Source of the DNA: Ichthyobacterium seriolicida
GTDB taxonomy: Bacteria > Bacteroidota > Bacteroidia > Flavobacteriales > Ichthyobacteriaceae
Assembly: GCF_002369955.1 (NCBI RefSeq)
Contig: NZ_AP014564.1
Span: forward strand, 683,097-747,096
Length of the DNA stretch: 64,000 nt
Direction: 5' to 3'
The position numbers and the translations under genes are program-made. Under the pieces are notes generated by a model. It had not been told where the DNA came from and did not search any database. It saw only the letters and a program-made list of their open reading frames with translations. This document shows, piece after piece, positions 16,664-26,157 of this stretch (within the stretch, counting starts at the first letter, position 1; each line of letters starts with the position of its first letter).

Positions 16664-17179
16664 ATGAAGATATACACAAAAAGAGGCGATAGTGGAGTCA
16701 CAGACTTAATAGGTTCTGAGAGGGTTAGCAAATCTAATTTGCAGATAAAGTGTTGCGGTGAGATAGATGAGCTAAACGCTTATTTAGGCCTGATAAATTC
16801 ATTACATCGCAATGAGGTTATAGTTGAGATACAACATAAGTTATTTGTTGTAGGGACTATGTTAGCAACGTCTTTGAATAAGAGTTTTAGTTGTTCTCTA
16901 CAGGAGAAAGATATTATTTTTCTAGAAAGAGAGATAGATGCTATTTCTGATGAATTACCTTCATTAAGGCGGTTTATACTTCCTTTGGGCAGTGTTGAAT
17001 CTTCTCATTATCACATTGTTAGGGCTATATGCAGAAGAGCTGAGAGAAGTATAGTTCTATTAGATCAAGATGCTAAACGGTATCAAATAGTATTGAGATA
17101 TATCAATAGGTTATCAGATTTATTATTCGTGTTAGCTAGAAAAAATGCTAACGGCAGAGAGATTTTTTGGGAAAAATAA
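16664..17179 (+). CDS. PduO-type cob(I)alamin adenosyltransferase
   Basis: The enzyme transfers the adenosyl group of ATP to cob(I)alamin to make coenzyme B12. The 171-residue protein has the ATP-binding N-terminal motif MKIYTKRGDSGVTDLIG and the C-terminal helix signature with RAICRRAER near residue 125. ATG 16664 is chosen because the N-terminal motif begins there; an upstream TTG at 16628 would add 12 residues unlike the family. No cobalamin riboswitch is visible upstream. It precedes the DUF2795 and secA genes on the same strand. Confidence 0.92.
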   Translation: MKIYTKRGDSGVTDLIGSERVSKSNLQIKCCGEIDELNAYLGLINSLHRNEVIVEIQHKLFVVGTMLATSLNKSFSCSLQEKDIIFLEREIDAISDELPSLRRFILPLGSVESSHYHIVRAICRRAERSIVLLDQDAKRYQIVLRYINRLSDLLFVLARKNANGREIFWEK

Positions 17180-17194
17180 ATTTCTATAGTTATA

Positions 17195-17226
17195 TTTTGG
17201 ATGTATATTTTTAATATGTACTTTCG
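17195..17226 (+). promoter_or_regulatory. Probable promoter of DUF2795-secA
   Basis: TTTTGG at 17195-17200 and TACTTTCG at 17219-17226 are separated by 18 nt, fitting the Bacteroidetes -33/-7 layout (TTG and TAnnTTTG) with one mismatch in the -7 box. The DUF2795 start codon is 27 nt downstream. Confidence 0.5.
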
Positions 17227-17253
17227 CGACTATTTTATAAAATAGTATTAGTT

Positions 17254-17481
17254 ATGTATTGGACATTAGAATTAGCTTCTCATCTGAGTGATGCTCCTTG
17301 GCCAGCTACAAAGGAGGAATTGATAGATTATGCAATTAGAATAGGTGCTCCCCTAGAGGTTATAGAAAATCTTGAAGCTATAGAGGAGGATGATTCCGAT
17401 GCTGTATACGACAGCATAGAAGACATATGGCCTGACTATCCTACAGATGAAGACTTTTTGTGGAATGAAGAGGAATATTAG
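17254..17481 (+). CDS. DUF2795 domain-containing small acidic protein
   Basis: The 75-residue acidic protein matches the flavobacterial DUF2795 family: MYWTLELASHLSDAPWPATK, then EELIDYAIRIGAPLEVIENL, then an acidic tail ending FLWNEEEY. Its function is unknown. It commonly lies directly upstream of secA in this group and does so here (11 bp before the secA start), so the two are cotranscribed. Confidence 0.9.
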   Translation: MYWTLELASHLSDAPWPATKEELIDYAIRIGAPLEVIENLEAIEEDDSDAVYDSIEDIWPDYPTDEDFLWNEEEY

Positions 17482-17492
17482 AGTATCAGAGT

Positions 17493-20400
17493 ATGAGTGT
17501 AATAAGCAAAATATTAACTCTTTTTATAGGTGATAAATCTAAAAAAGATATAAGGGATGCCATGTCTTTGGTATCAAAGATAAATGACATAGGCCTTGTT
17601 CTTAAAGATATTTCTAATGATGAATTAAGAGATAAGACTAAAGAGTTTAAGCTCCGTCTTTGCGATTATGTAAAAGAAGATTCTGCTCTTGTTGAGGGTT
17701 TATATAACAGAGTAAAAGCAGATGATATAAGTGTTGAAGAAAAGGAGAATCTCTATTCTAAGATAGACCTAATAGAGGAGAGGATATATAGAGAACAGGA
17801 GAAGTGTTTAAATGATATTTTGCCCGAGGCATTTGCTGTAGTTAAAGAGACAGCTTATCGTTTTTTTCACAACGAGGAGTTGGTCGTAACCGCTAATGAA
17901 TTTGACATTAGAGTGTCAGCTGTTCATAAACACGTCGAGATACGTGACAACAAGGCTGTGTGGCTAAATTCTTGGGATGTGATGGCCAAGAAAATAGTTT
18001 GGGATATGATACACTACGACGTGCAGTTGATAGGTGGTACGGTTCTTCACAGCGGCAAAATAGCAGAGATGGCAACAGGGGAAGGAAAGACCTTGGTATC
18101 TACTTTAGCGCTCTATTTAAATGCTCTTACAGGTAGGGGGGTTCACTTAGTTACAGTTAATGATTATTTAGCAAAGAGGGATGCGGCTTGGATGGGGCCA
18201 ATTTTTGAGTTTCACGGTCTTAGAACAGACTGCATAGATTTATATGAATCAAATTCTGAGGCTAGGAAAGAGGCTTATTTGGCCGATATAACCTACGGTA
18301 CTAATAATGAATTTGGATTTGATTATCTCAGGGATAATATGGCTCATTCTCCCAATGACATAGTTCAGAGAAAGCACAATTACGCCATAATAGATGAGGT
18401 GGATTCTGTCCTTATAGACGATGCTCGTACACCTCTTATAATTTCGGGGCCGGTCCCGAAGGGAGATAAACAAGAATTTAATGAGTTAAAGCCTAAAGTA
18501 GATAGATTGGTCAGTGCTCAAAGGGAATATCTCAACACTGTTTTATTAGAGGCTAAAAAGTTGATAGCTGATAACAAGACTACAGAGGGTGGATTTAATT
18601 TATTGAAAGTTTATAGAGGTTTACCCAAGAATAAAGCCTTGATAAAGTTTTTAAGTCAAGAGGGAGTAAAAGCTCTACTACAAAAGACTGAGAACTTTTA
18701 TATGAGAGAACAGAATAAGGAAATGATCAAGGTTGATGAATCTCTTTATTTTGTAATAGACGAGAGGAATAATTCCATACAGTTGACTGACAAAGGGGTA
18801 GAGTTTTTATCCGACAGTGATGATTCAGATTTCTTTATAATGCCAGATATCGGCGAGGAAATAGCCAAATTAGAGAGAGAAGAAATAGATCCCGAAAAGC
18901 TATCTGTTTTGAAAGAACAGATATACAGAGATTTTTCTATTAAAAGTGAAAGAATACACACTGTAAATCAGCTATTAAAGGCACACACTTTATTTGAGAA
19001 AGATAAAGATTATGTGCTTATAGATGGTCAAGTTAAGATAGTTGATGAACAGACTGGTCGTATCATGGAAGGGCGTCGTTATTCTGATGGATTACATCAA
19101 GCTCTAGAGGCTAAAGAGAATGTAAAAGTAGAACTTGCTACACAGACTTTTGCTACTATCACCCTTCAGAATTATTTCAGAATGTATAAAAAGCTTTCTG
19201 GGATGACAGGTACTGCAGAGACAGAGGCGGGTGAGTTTTGGAAGATATACAAATTAGATGTGGTGGTAGTGCCTACTAATAAGCCTATAAAGAGGGAGGA
19301 TAATGATGATTTAATCTACAAAACTACTCGTGAGAAATTTAACGCTGTGATAGATCAGGTGGTAAAGTTGTCCAGTGAAGGTAGGCCAGTATTAGTTGGT
19401 ACTACATCTGTTGAAATTTCTGAGTTGCTGAGTAGAGCTCTAAAGATACGCAAGATAAAACACAACGTATTGAACGCTAAACTACACAAAAAGGAGGCTG
19501 ACATAATAGAAGAAGCTGGAGTGTCTGGGGTGGTTACTATAGCTACCAACATGGCTGGTCGTGGTACTGATATCAAGCTTACAGAAGAGACTAGAAAAGC
19601 GGGAGGGCTAGCTATAATAGGCACTGAAAAACATGATTCTAGAAGGGTCGATAGACAGCTTATGGGGCGTTCTGGTAGACAAGGTGATGTAGGGTCTTCA
19701 CAATTTTTTATATCCTTAGACGATAGTTTAATGAGATTGTTTGGATCGGATAAAATAGCCAAGCTGATGGATCGTATGGGGCATAAGGAAGGAGATGTGA
19801 TACAGCATCCCATGATATCTAGATCTATAGAAAGGGCTCAGAAGAAAGTAGAAGAGAATAATTTTGGTGTCAGAAAGCGTTTATTAGAGTACGATGATGT
19901 CATGAACTCTCAAAGAGATGTAATTTATACTCGTCGTCATAATGCTCTGTTTGGAACTAAATTATCTATAGATATAGCAAATATGATTTATGATATTTGT
20001 CAAAATATAGTGTCTTCTAATAAGGAGACAGGAGATTTAAGTAATTTAGAATTTGAACATATAAAGGCTTTTTCTTTCCCAGTTGATATATCTGAAGATC
20101 GATTTAATAGAGATAAAACAGATAAAATAATAGATGAAGTATATAATAAAGCTTACAATCATTATATAGAAAAGTGTTCTAATCTAGCTGAGATTACTTA
20201 TGCTATAATAGACAATATGTATAAGAGTGATGGGGCTAGATTTGAGAATATATCTGTTCCTTTTACAGATGGAGTAAAGGTTATGCATATAGTCACTAAT
20301 CTAAAAGAGGCTTATGAGACTAAGGGTAAGCAGCTTATAAAAGATTTTGAAAAAAATATTACTCTACATTTTATAGACGATTGTTGGAAGGATCATTTAA

Positions 20401-20828
20401 GGGAGATGGATGAGTTAAAACAATCTGTTCAAAGCGCTGTATACGAACAGAAAGACCCTCTTTTAATTTATAAATTCGAGTCGTTTAATCTGTTCAAAGG
20501 TGTATTGAACAAGATAAACTATGAAATAGTTAGTTTTTTATTCAAAGGATTTTTTCCTCAAGATGAAAATAGGGTAAAGCAAGCTAGTAATATCAAGAAA
20601 AAAGAAAAATTAAGTGTAGGCAGAGATAAAGTTGTCTATAAGGGGGTGGGGGCATCTAATAGCGAAACAGAAAACAGTTCTCAACCAATTGTAAATGATT
20701 CCAAAATAGGCAGAAATGAAAAAGTTTCTATCAAAAATATATCTACTGGAGAGGAAAAAACCCTTAAATTTAAGCAAGCTGAGGTATTAATAGAGCAAGG
20801 GGATTGGGTATTGCTCTCAAAACTGTGA
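17493..20828 (+). CDS. secA: Preprotein translocase ATPase SecA
   Basis: SecA is the motor ATPase that pushes unfolded secretory proteins through SecYEG. At 1111 residues it is long, as in other Bacteroidetes. NBD1 carries the Walker A motif ATGEGKT (194-200), TVNDYLAKRDAAWMGP, and the DEVDSVLIDDARTPLIISG Walker B region. There is an insert of about 150 residues after this region. NBD2 has TNMAGRGTDIKL and IGTEKHDSRRVDRQLMGRSG. The helical scaffold includes RKRLLEYDDVMNSQR. The C-terminus ends NEKVSIKNISTGEEKTLKFK without the cysteine zinc motif that binds SecB, as in other members of the phylum. Confidence 0.97.
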   Translation: MSVISKILTLFIGDKSKKDIRDAMSLVSKINDIGLVLKDISNDELRDKTKEFKLRLCDYVKEDSALVEGLYNRVKADDISVEEKENLYSKIDLIEERIYREQEKCLNDILPEAFAVVKETAYRFFHNEELVVTANEFDIRVSAVHKHVEIRDNKAVWLNSWDVMAKKIVWDMIHYDVQLIGGTVLHSGKIAEMATGEGKTLVSTLALYLNALTGRGVHLVTVNDYLAKRDAAWMGPIFEFHGLRTDCIDLYESNSEARKEAYLADITYGTNNEFGFDYLRDNMAHSPNDIVQRKHNYAIIDEVDSVLIDDARTPLIISGPVPKGDKQEFNELKPKVDRLVSAQREYLNTVLLEAKKLIADNKTTEGGFNLLKVYRGLPKNKALIKFLSQEGVKALLQKTENFYMREQNKEMIKVDESLYFVIDERNNSIQLTDKGVEFLSDSDDSDFFIMPDIGEEIAKLEREEIDPEKLSVLKEQIYRDFSIKSERIHTVNQLLKAHTLFEKDKDYVLIDGQVKIVDEQTGRIMEGRRYSDGLHQALEAKENVKVELATQTFATITLQNYFRMYKKLSGMTGTAETEAGEFWKIYKLDVVVVPTNKPIKREDNDDLIYKTTREKFNAVIDQVVKLSSEGRPVLVGTTSVEISELLSRALKIRKIKHNVLNAKLHKKEADIIEEAGVSGVVTIATNMAGRGTDIKLTEETRKAGGLAIIGTEKHDSRRVDRQLMGRSGRQGDVGSSQFFISLDDSLMRLFGSDKIAKLMDRMGHKEGDVIQHPMISRSIERAQKKVEENNFGVRKRLLEYDDVMNSQRDVIYTRRHNALFGTKLSIDIANMIYDICQNIVSSNKETGDLSNLEFEHIKAFSFPVDISEDRFNRDKTDKIIDEVYNKAYNHYIEKCSNLAEITYAIIDNMYKSDGARFENISVPFTDGVKVMHIVTNLKEAYETKGKQLIKDFEKNITLHFIDDCWKDHLREMDELKQSVQSAVYEQKDPLLIYKFESFNLFKGVLNKINYEIVSFLFKGFFPQDENRVKQASNIKKKEKLSVGRDKVVYKGVGASNSETENSSQPIVNDSKIGRNEKVSIKNISTGEEKTLKFKQAEVLIEQGDWVLLSKL

Positions 20829-20933
20829 TAATTATTTCTCTTTCATGATTATATAATCTAAAAAATATATAATTATTTTTATTTTACTTAGTGGCTGCTC
20901 TTAGCGGTTTGTTAACTATTAAAATTATTAGTC

Positions 20934-21344
20934 ATGATACAGAGAATCCAAACATTGTATTTACTTTTTTCGCTTTTAATTTGGGGCCTTATGCTCTTTG
21001 CTCTAAATTTTGATCGTCCAGATCTGGGTGATCGTGATGAACTAACGATATTAGACTGTATGAATTATATCATATACGTGTTGCTCATAGGTAGTCTAGT
21101 TACAATTTTTAGCTTTAGAAAATTGAAAATTCAGATGATCCTCACTCGTATAAATATTTTAATGAGAGTTGTGGTATTAATAGTGTTTCTATTTGCTCTT
21201 TACATGTACGGAGGATCGAATCCAGATATTAGAGAAGTATTGATTCCCATCGTTATAGTATTAGATATGATATTTTTATTTTTATCTCTAAGAGGAATAA
21301 TCAAAGATTATAGAATTATAAAATATTCAGATAGGATAAGGTAG
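20934..21344 (+). CDS. DUF4293 family membrane protein
   Basis: This 136-residue inner-membrane protein has four predicted transmembrane segments (about 8-25, 47-65, 77-95, 101-118). The beginning MIQRIQTLYLL and the basic C-terminal tail with DYRIIKYSDRIR are the hallmarks of DUF4293, a family confined to Bacteroidetes. The function is unknown. It has a separate start 105 bp after secA. Confidence 0.85.
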   Translation: MIQRIQTLYLLFSLLIWGLMLFALNFDRPDLGDRDELTILDCMNYIIYVLLIGSLVTIFSFRKLKIQMILTRINILMRVVVLIVFLFALYMYGGSNPDIREVLIPIVIVLDMIFLFLSLRGIIKDYRIIKYSDRIR

Positions 21345-21412
21345 ATAGGGTTATATGAGTAAATTTTTATGAATACATAAAAATGATATTTGAAAAATAT
21401 AGTTTCAACAAC

Positions 21413-21420
21413 TATATTTG
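21413..21420 (+). promoter_or_regulatory. Probable -7 box (TATATTTG) of the coiled-coil/zapA operon
   Basis: It matches TAnnTTTG exactly, and the likely transcription start is about 6 nt downstream. This places the coding start at 21433 or 21445 and argues against the TTG at 21418, which lies inside the box. Confidence 0.55.
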
Positions 21421-21444
21421 CATGATCGTCAGATGATTTGGACT

Positions 21445-21708
21445 ATGAGTGAAAATTCACTTCAGCTTGTTGAAGAAATAGAGAAACAGATTAAAATTCT
21501 ACTTGAAAAGTATCAAAAGATTAAGGAGTATAATTCTTTTTTGCTAGATAAAATAGGGGAGCTAGAAAAGGAACGTAAAAAATTAACAGAACAGAATTTA
21601 GCGCTTAAATTTGATTCTATATCCGAAGGTAAAGAAGAAGTAAATCAAGAGATAGATTATTTGGTCAATCAGTTGAATGATTGTGTAATAGAGTTAAGTA
21701 GAAGGTAG
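21445..21708 (+). CDS. Small coiled-coil protein upstream of zapA
   Basis: This predicted 87-residue cytosolic protein is almost entirely coiled coil: EEIEKQIKILLEKYQKIKEY through ELEKERKKLTEQN, ending VNQLNDCVIELSRR. Proteins of this size and type sit directly before zapA in many Bacteroidetes and resemble ZapB in shape, so a role in divisome assembly is plausible but inferred. ATG 21445 is used because the promoter box ends at 21420; ATG 21433 is possible. The stop is 2 bp before the zapA start. Confidence 0.75.
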   Translation: MSENSLQLVEEIEKQIKILLEKYQKIKEYNSFLLDKIGELEKERKKLTEQNLALKFDSISEGKEEVNQEIDYLVNQLNDCVIELSRR

Positions 21709-21710
21709 TT

Positions 21711-22004
21711 TTGGATAAAAAAAGAGAGATAAATATAAAAATATCTGTAGGATCCAGGTCTTATCCTTTGAGGGTTTTTATCGATACGGAAATTTCTTAT
21801 AGAGAGGCCGAGAAGTGCATAAAATCTTATGTGAGTGAGATAGAGAGGAGTTATGGTCTTGAAGATGAACACGATGCTATATATATGACTGCCTTGCAGC
21901 TTGCTTTTAGAATGCAGCGTCAAAAAACAATCAATGTAGACGATGAGGTTGCAATCAAAAATAAGTTGAAAAAGATTTTGTCGTATTTTGGTGAATCAAA
22001 GTGA
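21711..22004 (+). CDS. zapA: Cell division protein ZapA
   Basis: ZapA bundles FtsZ filaments at the division site. The 97-residue protein has the ZapA layout: beta-rich N-terminus (INIKISVGSRSYPLRV), then helices with EAEKCIKSYVSEIERSYG and the conserved MTALQLAFRMQRQ helix. A TTG start at 21711 is required, since the beta-strand begins at once and no ATG precedes it in frame. It is translationally coupled to the coiled-coil gene (2-bp gap). A 6S-like RNA follows. Confidence 0.88.
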   Translation: MDKKREINIKISVGSRSYPLRVFIDTEISYREAEKCIKSYVSEIERSYGLEDEHDAIYMTALQLAFRMQRQKTINVDDEVAIKNKLKKILSYFGESK

Positions 22005-22012
22005 TTTTAAAA

Positions 22013-22204
22013 GTCTTGTATTAGTTCTGACGAGTTTTAGTAAACTTAACAGTATTTAATAATAAGAACGGATGTTGTCCCTATAGTAAGCTACACTTTT
22101 CTGTTTTGTGAAGTCAGTAGAAACTTGAATGGCAAGGTAAGTTCTAATCTTGTGTAAAGATGAAGTTTATTTAAATATGTCAGGCTAGTGCAGGGCTTTT
22201 TTTG
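22013..22204 (+). ncRNA. ssrS: 6S-like regulatory RNA (flavobacterial type)
   Basis: The 210-bp gap between zapA and rny holds a sequence that folds into one long rod. Outer stem: CTTGTATTAGTTCTGAC (from 22015) pairs with GTCAGGCTAGTGCAGG (about 22179-22194), with G-T pairs and one small internal loop. A second stem, AGTAAACTT with AAGTTTATT, lies inside it, then a large open bubble closed by AGAAC/GTTCT, then a terminal hairpin region. The 3' end runs into GCTTTTTTTG, a terminator. A rod with a central bubble is the 6S RNA architecture, which mimics an open promoter and binds RNA polymerase, and 6S RNA commonly lies next to zapA. I derived the pairing by eye. Confidence 0.7.
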
Positions 22205-22215
22205 TTAAAAAGTGA

Positions 22216-23784
22216 ATGATTATGGATTATGCGTTATTTATATTAGCTTCTATTGTAAGTGTGGGTACAGGCTTTGTCATGTCTAATGTTTTAGACAAGA
22301 GAAAAAGAAGTGTACTTCTATCAGAAGCAAAGAAAAAAGCTAATGGGATTGTTGAAGAGTCAAAAATAAAATCGGAGAACATAAAGGAAGAAAAGCTTTT
22401 AAGTGCTAAAAAAAAGATAGCTGAAATAAAAAGCAAACACGATAGTGTTATCAAATCTAGAAATAATAAGATAGCTCATATAGAAAAAATACTTAAAAGT
22501 AAGGAGCATAAAGTCAATAAATACTTGGAAGAGTATAAAGTAAAAAGTGATTTATTAGAGGCTGAAAAAAATAATTATAGGACACTTTTATCCATAGTCG
22601 AAAATAAAAAAGAGGAATTAGAACAAAGCAGAAAAGAGCAAATTGCCATATTGGAAAATATATCTAATATTTCTGTAGGAGAGGCCAAAAAAGAGCTTTT
22701 AAAAAGTTTAAAAGAGGAGGTAGATACCGAGGCTATGGTATATGCTCAAGATGTTTTAGAAGAGACTAAAATAGCTGCAGAAGCAGAGGCTAAAAAGCTA
22801 ATAATACAGACTATACAAAGAGTTGGGGTAGAGACTTCAATAGAAAATTCTGTGTCGGTTTTCAATATAGATTCCGATGATATGAAGGGGCGTATAATAG
22901 GGAGGGAAGGTCGTAATATAAGAGCTTTAGAGGCTTGTACAGGTGTTGAAATAATAGTGGATGACACACCAGAATCTATAGTTATATCTTGTTTTGATCC
23001 CGTTAGGAGGGAAGTAGCTAGGCTAGCTCTTAAAGTATTAGTTTCAGATGGTCGTATTCATCCAGCTAGAATAGAAGAGGTAGTGTCAAAAGCTAATAAT
23101 CAGATAGAACAAGAAATTATAGAGGTAGGTAAAAAAACAGTTATAGAGGTAGGGATACATGGGTTGCATCCTCAACTTATAAAAATAGTAGGAAGAATGA
23201 AATTTCGATCTTCTTATGGTCATAACCTTTTACAACACTCTAAGGAGGTAGCTAGATTGTCGGCTATTATGGCATCTGAATTAGGTTTAGATCCTAAATT
23301 AGCAAAGAGAGCAGGCTTGTTGCATGATATAGGGAAGGTTCCAGAGACAGAATCAGAAAAGCCACATGCTCTTTTGGGAATGGAATGGGCCGAAAAATAC
23401 AGGGAAAATAAAGAAGTTTGTAATGCTATTGGTGCCCATCATGATGATATTGAGATGACTTCATTGATATCTCCTATAGTTCAAGTATGTGATGCTATTT
23501 CTGGGTCTAGACCTGGAGTTCGTCATCAATCTGCTGATATATACTCCAAGAGGTTGAGAGATCTTGAAAACCTAGCTATGTGTTATTCAGGAGTTAATAA
23601 ATCTTATGCTATACAGGCGGGTAGAGAGTTAAGAGTTATAGTTGAGAGCGAGAAAATTTCAGATAAGGAAGCTTCTAAATTAGCTTTTAATATCTCTAAG
23701 AAAATTGAAAATGAGATGACCTATCCTGGGCAGGTGAAAGTAACAGTAATCCGTGAAACACGTGCTGTAAGCATAGCTAAGTAG
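22216..23784 (+). CDS. rny: Ribonuclease Y
   Basis: RNase Y is a membrane-anchored endoribonuclease that starts mRNA decay. The 522-residue protein has the full layout: an N-terminal transmembrane helix (about 4-25), a long charged coiled coil to about 200, a KH domain with [20 protein letters not shown], and an HD domain with [18 protein letters not shown] and GLLHDIGK, followed by the conserved [10 protein letters not shown] segment. The C-terminal [20 protein letters not shown] is typical. It is a single-gene unit following the 6S-like RNA. Confidence 0.97.
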   Translation: MIMDYALFILASIVSVGTGFVMSNVLDKRKRSVLLSEAKKKANGIVEESKIKSENIKEEKLLSAKKKIAEIKSKHDSVIKSRNNKIAHIEKILKSKEHKVNKYLEEYKVKSDLLEAEKNNYRTLLSIVENKKEELEQSRKEQIAILENISNISVGEAKKELLKSLKEEVDTEAMVYAQDVLEETKIAAEAEAKKLIIQTIQRVGVETSIENSVSVFNIDSDDMKGRIIGREGRNIRALEACTGVEIIVDDTPESIVISCFDPVRREVARLALKVLVSDGRIHPARIEEVVSKANNQIEQEIIEVGKKTVIEVGIHGLHPQLIKIVGRMKFRSSYGHNLLQHSKEVARLSAIMASELGLDPKLAKRAGLLHDIGKVPETESEKPHALLGMEWAEKYRENKEVCNAIGAHHDDIEMTSLISPIVQVCDAISGSRPGVRHQSADIYSKRLRDLENLAMCYSGVNKSYAIQAGRELRVIVESEKISDKEASKLAFNISKKIENEMTYPGQVKVTVIRETRAVSIAK

Positions 23785-23895
23785 ACGGAGAAAACGCCCC
23801 TTAAGATAAATATTTTATAGGTTTTGTTTTGCTTTTTATAAAAAAATCCTCTATTTTTTGTAATTTAGCGCCCGTTTAACCAACCTAAAGCAAGA

Positions 23896-24705
23896 ATGAA
23901 AAAGAAAAAAATATTATTTGTCTCTTATGGGGTTAATCCTTATGTAAACGGGTCTGTTTGTGCTTCTGAGAGTTTTAAGCTCTTAAAAAAAGTAAATTCC
24001 GCTGGAAATGAAGTTAGGATGTTTATGCCTAGATACGGTCATATAAATGAGAGGAAGTATCAATTACATGAAGTTATAAGATTATCTGGGATGAATATTG
24101 TAGTCGATGACACAGATCATCCTTTAATAGTGAAAGTAGCTTCTATACCTAATGAAAGATTACAGGTCTATTTTATAGATAATGAAGAGTACTTTAAGCG
24201 TAAAAAGTTGTTTGAGGACGATAAAGGAATTATGTTTAAGGATAATGATGAGAGAATATTATTTTTTATAAAAAGTGTTTTAGAAACGGTAAAAAACTCC
24301 AATTGGATTCCAGATATAATACACATCCACGGATGGCTAGGTTATTTACTTCCTTTTTATTTGAATACTCACTATAAGAATGATCCCGCTTTTTCTTCAA
24401 TAAAAATTGTAGTTTCAGTATACAATGATTATTTTCATGGAGTGATGGACAGTATTGCTGATAAAATGAAATATGATGGAATCCCTAATGAAAAGATAGG
24501 TTATTTCGATACTGCTGATTATTCTAGTTTATTAAAATCCGCTATAGACAATTCTCATTTTGTAATAAAAGGAGAATTAGAAGAATTTGATGATAATATA
24601 AAAAATATATTAGAAAAATATCCAGATTTAGATGTGCTACAAAGCCCAGAAGATGACAAGGAATATGTTAGTTTTTACCAAGAGTTATACGCTAAAGATA
24701 TGTAG
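23896..24705 (+). CDS. Glycogen/starch synthase, GT5 N-terminal domain protein
   Basis: The 269-residue protein matches only the N-terminal Rossmann half of GT5 glycogen/starch synthases: KILFVSYGVNPYVNGSVCAS instead of the canonical KxGGL loop, RMFMPRYGHINERK, and IIHIHGWLGYLLPFYL in place of the HxHDW motif. There is no second Rossmann domain, so the nucleotide-sugar site is incomplete. Short proteins of this kind are widespread in Flavobacteriia and annotated as glycogen synthase; whether they catalyse alone is uncertain. The next gene, a DUF4270 lipoprotein, starts 10 bp after its stop, a pairing typical for this class. Confidence 0.85.
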   Translation: MKKKKILFVSYGVNPYVNGSVCASESFKLLKKVNSAGNEVRMFMPRYGHINERKYQLHEVIRLSGMNIVVDDTDHPLIVKVASIPNERLQVYFIDNEEYFKRKKLFEDDKGIMFKDNDERILFFIKSVLETVKNSNWIPDIIHIHGWLGYLLPFYLNTHYKNDPAFSSIKIVVSVYNDYFHGVMDSIADKMKYDGIPNEKIGYFDTADYSSLLKSAIDNSHFVIKGELEEFDDNIKNILEKYPDLDVLQSPEDDKEYVSFYQELYAKDM

Positions 24706-24715
24706 ATTGAGAATC

Positions 24716-26137
24716 ATGGGAGGTTTTTCTTATTTTTTACTTTTTTCCTTATGTGTTGTATCTCTTTTGTCTTGTGAGAAATCAGTAAGTATTCCCTTGG
24801 AGTTGGTAGACACTCCTCTAAAAACTGGAATGTATTCTGATTCTAGGGTTGTAATATACAATGATATAGATAGTAAGATTCATTCCAATCCCATTGATTT
24901 GTATACTTTTGGCGTTTATAAAGATCCTGTATTTGGCACTTTAAAATCTTCTTTTGCTTTACAAGTTCAATTGCCAGATAAAGTGCCAGGCAAAGATCCA
25001 AATTCAAATAAGAAGTTTGGGACTAATCCAGTTATCGATTCTGTTGCGCTTTACATTCCTTATCTAGCTAGAGGGGTTGATGGTGTTAAAAAAGCATCAT
25101 CAAATATTTTTGACACAGATTCTATATATGGAAACAGGAATTCAAGTATAAATGTGCAAGTTTTAGAGTTATTAGAACGCATAAAGCATGAAGATTCTGT
25201 ATATTACACTAATCATAATTTTGCATTAGGAACTCAAGCAATAGCTAATATTTCCTTTAAACCCTCTATAGATTCTATCGCTTTACTTATAAATGGAGAA
25301 CAAAAAAAATATCCTCCAGGACTTTGGTTGAACTTAGATAAGTCTTTTTTCAAAAAAAAAGTAATAGATAATCAAGGGACTCCTATCTTAGAAAATAATG
25401 TGAATTTCACAGAAAGTCTCAAGGGGTTGTATGTTACAGTAAATAGTAATAATAACTCAGATGGTTCAATTATTTCTGTAGATCCAGAAAAGATTACTTT
25501 GACTATTTTTTACAAAAACGATGAGACCGAATCAGGCCAGAATAATCGTTTTGATTTTAAGATTAAAGGAGTCGATGCTGCAAGGGTCAATAAATATGAA
25601 TATACTCCTAGTCAGGAAATCAGGTCTATTGTAAGTGATAATAACAGAAAAACTCAAGGGCAGTCAAAGGTTTTTGTAAAGGGAAGCACAGATCTCACAA
25701 CTACTATAGAATTATTTGATGAAACTCAATTAAAGAGCCTTAGGGATTCGGTGTGGGCTGTAAATAATGCAGAGTTGAAAATATATACTGATAATATTAC
25801 AAGAGATAATCCTCAGCTGAGATTATTTGATAAGGATAGCAAACGTTTATTAACAGATCAGATACCTTTAAATAGTACAGGTGAAAGTTTATCACAAGCC
25901 TATAAAGACTATGGGGTAAGTGTAAGTAAGGACGATAAAGGGTATTTTTATTCTTTTGATATTACCAAACATGTTCAATCTATTTTGACAAAAAGTGTAA
26001 AACGTAAGAAATATGGAGATAATGTCAAGCTAGGCTTAGAAGTTAAATACAAAAATACAGCTCTAGGCGCTGTCTTATTTGGCAATAGACAACAGGCAGA
26101 TAAAGGGATTAAATTAGTTATACACTATACTAATTAG
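24716..26137 (+). CDS. DUF4270 family lipoprotein
   Basis: This 473-residue predicted outer-membrane lipoprotein has a signal peptide and lipobox VSLLSC (Cys20). Family features are the early YTFGVYKDPVFGTLKSSFAL segment, a series of beta-rich modules with VDSVALYIPY, and a C-terminal FDITKHVQSIL followed by a G-rich LGLEVKYKNT part. DUF4270 proteins are Bacteroidetes-specific and of unknown function; they are usually encoded beside the short glycogen synthase, as here. ATG 24716 is chosen because it begins the lipoprotein signal; an upstream in-frame ATG at 24632 lies inside the synthase gene. Its stop is followed 20 bp later by ribF. Confidence 0.85.
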   Translation: MGGFSYFLLFSLCVVSLLSCEKSVSIPLELVDTPLKTGMYSDSRVVIYNDIDSKIHSNPIDLYTFGVYKDPVFGTLKSSFALQVQLPDKVPGKDPNSNKKFGTNPVIDSVALYIPYLARGVDGVKKASSNIFDTDSIYGNRNSSINVQVLELLERIKHEDSVYYTNHNFALGTQAIANISFKPSIDSIALLINGEQKKYPPGLWLNLDKSFFKKKVIDNQGTPILENNVNFTESLKGLYVTVNSNNNSDGSIISVDPEKITLTIFYKNDETESGQNNRFDFKIKGVDAARVNKYEYTPSQEIRSIVSDNNRKTQGQSKVFVKGSTDLTTTIELFDETQLKSLRDSVWAVNNAELKIYTDNITRDNPQLRLFDKDSKRLLTDQIPLNSTGESLSQAYKDYGVSVSKDDKGYFYSFDITKHVQSILTKSVKRKKYGDNVKLGLEVKYKNTALGAVLFGNRQQADKGIKLVIHYTN

Positions 26138-26157
26138 TGTTTTTTTTATCAGAAAAA

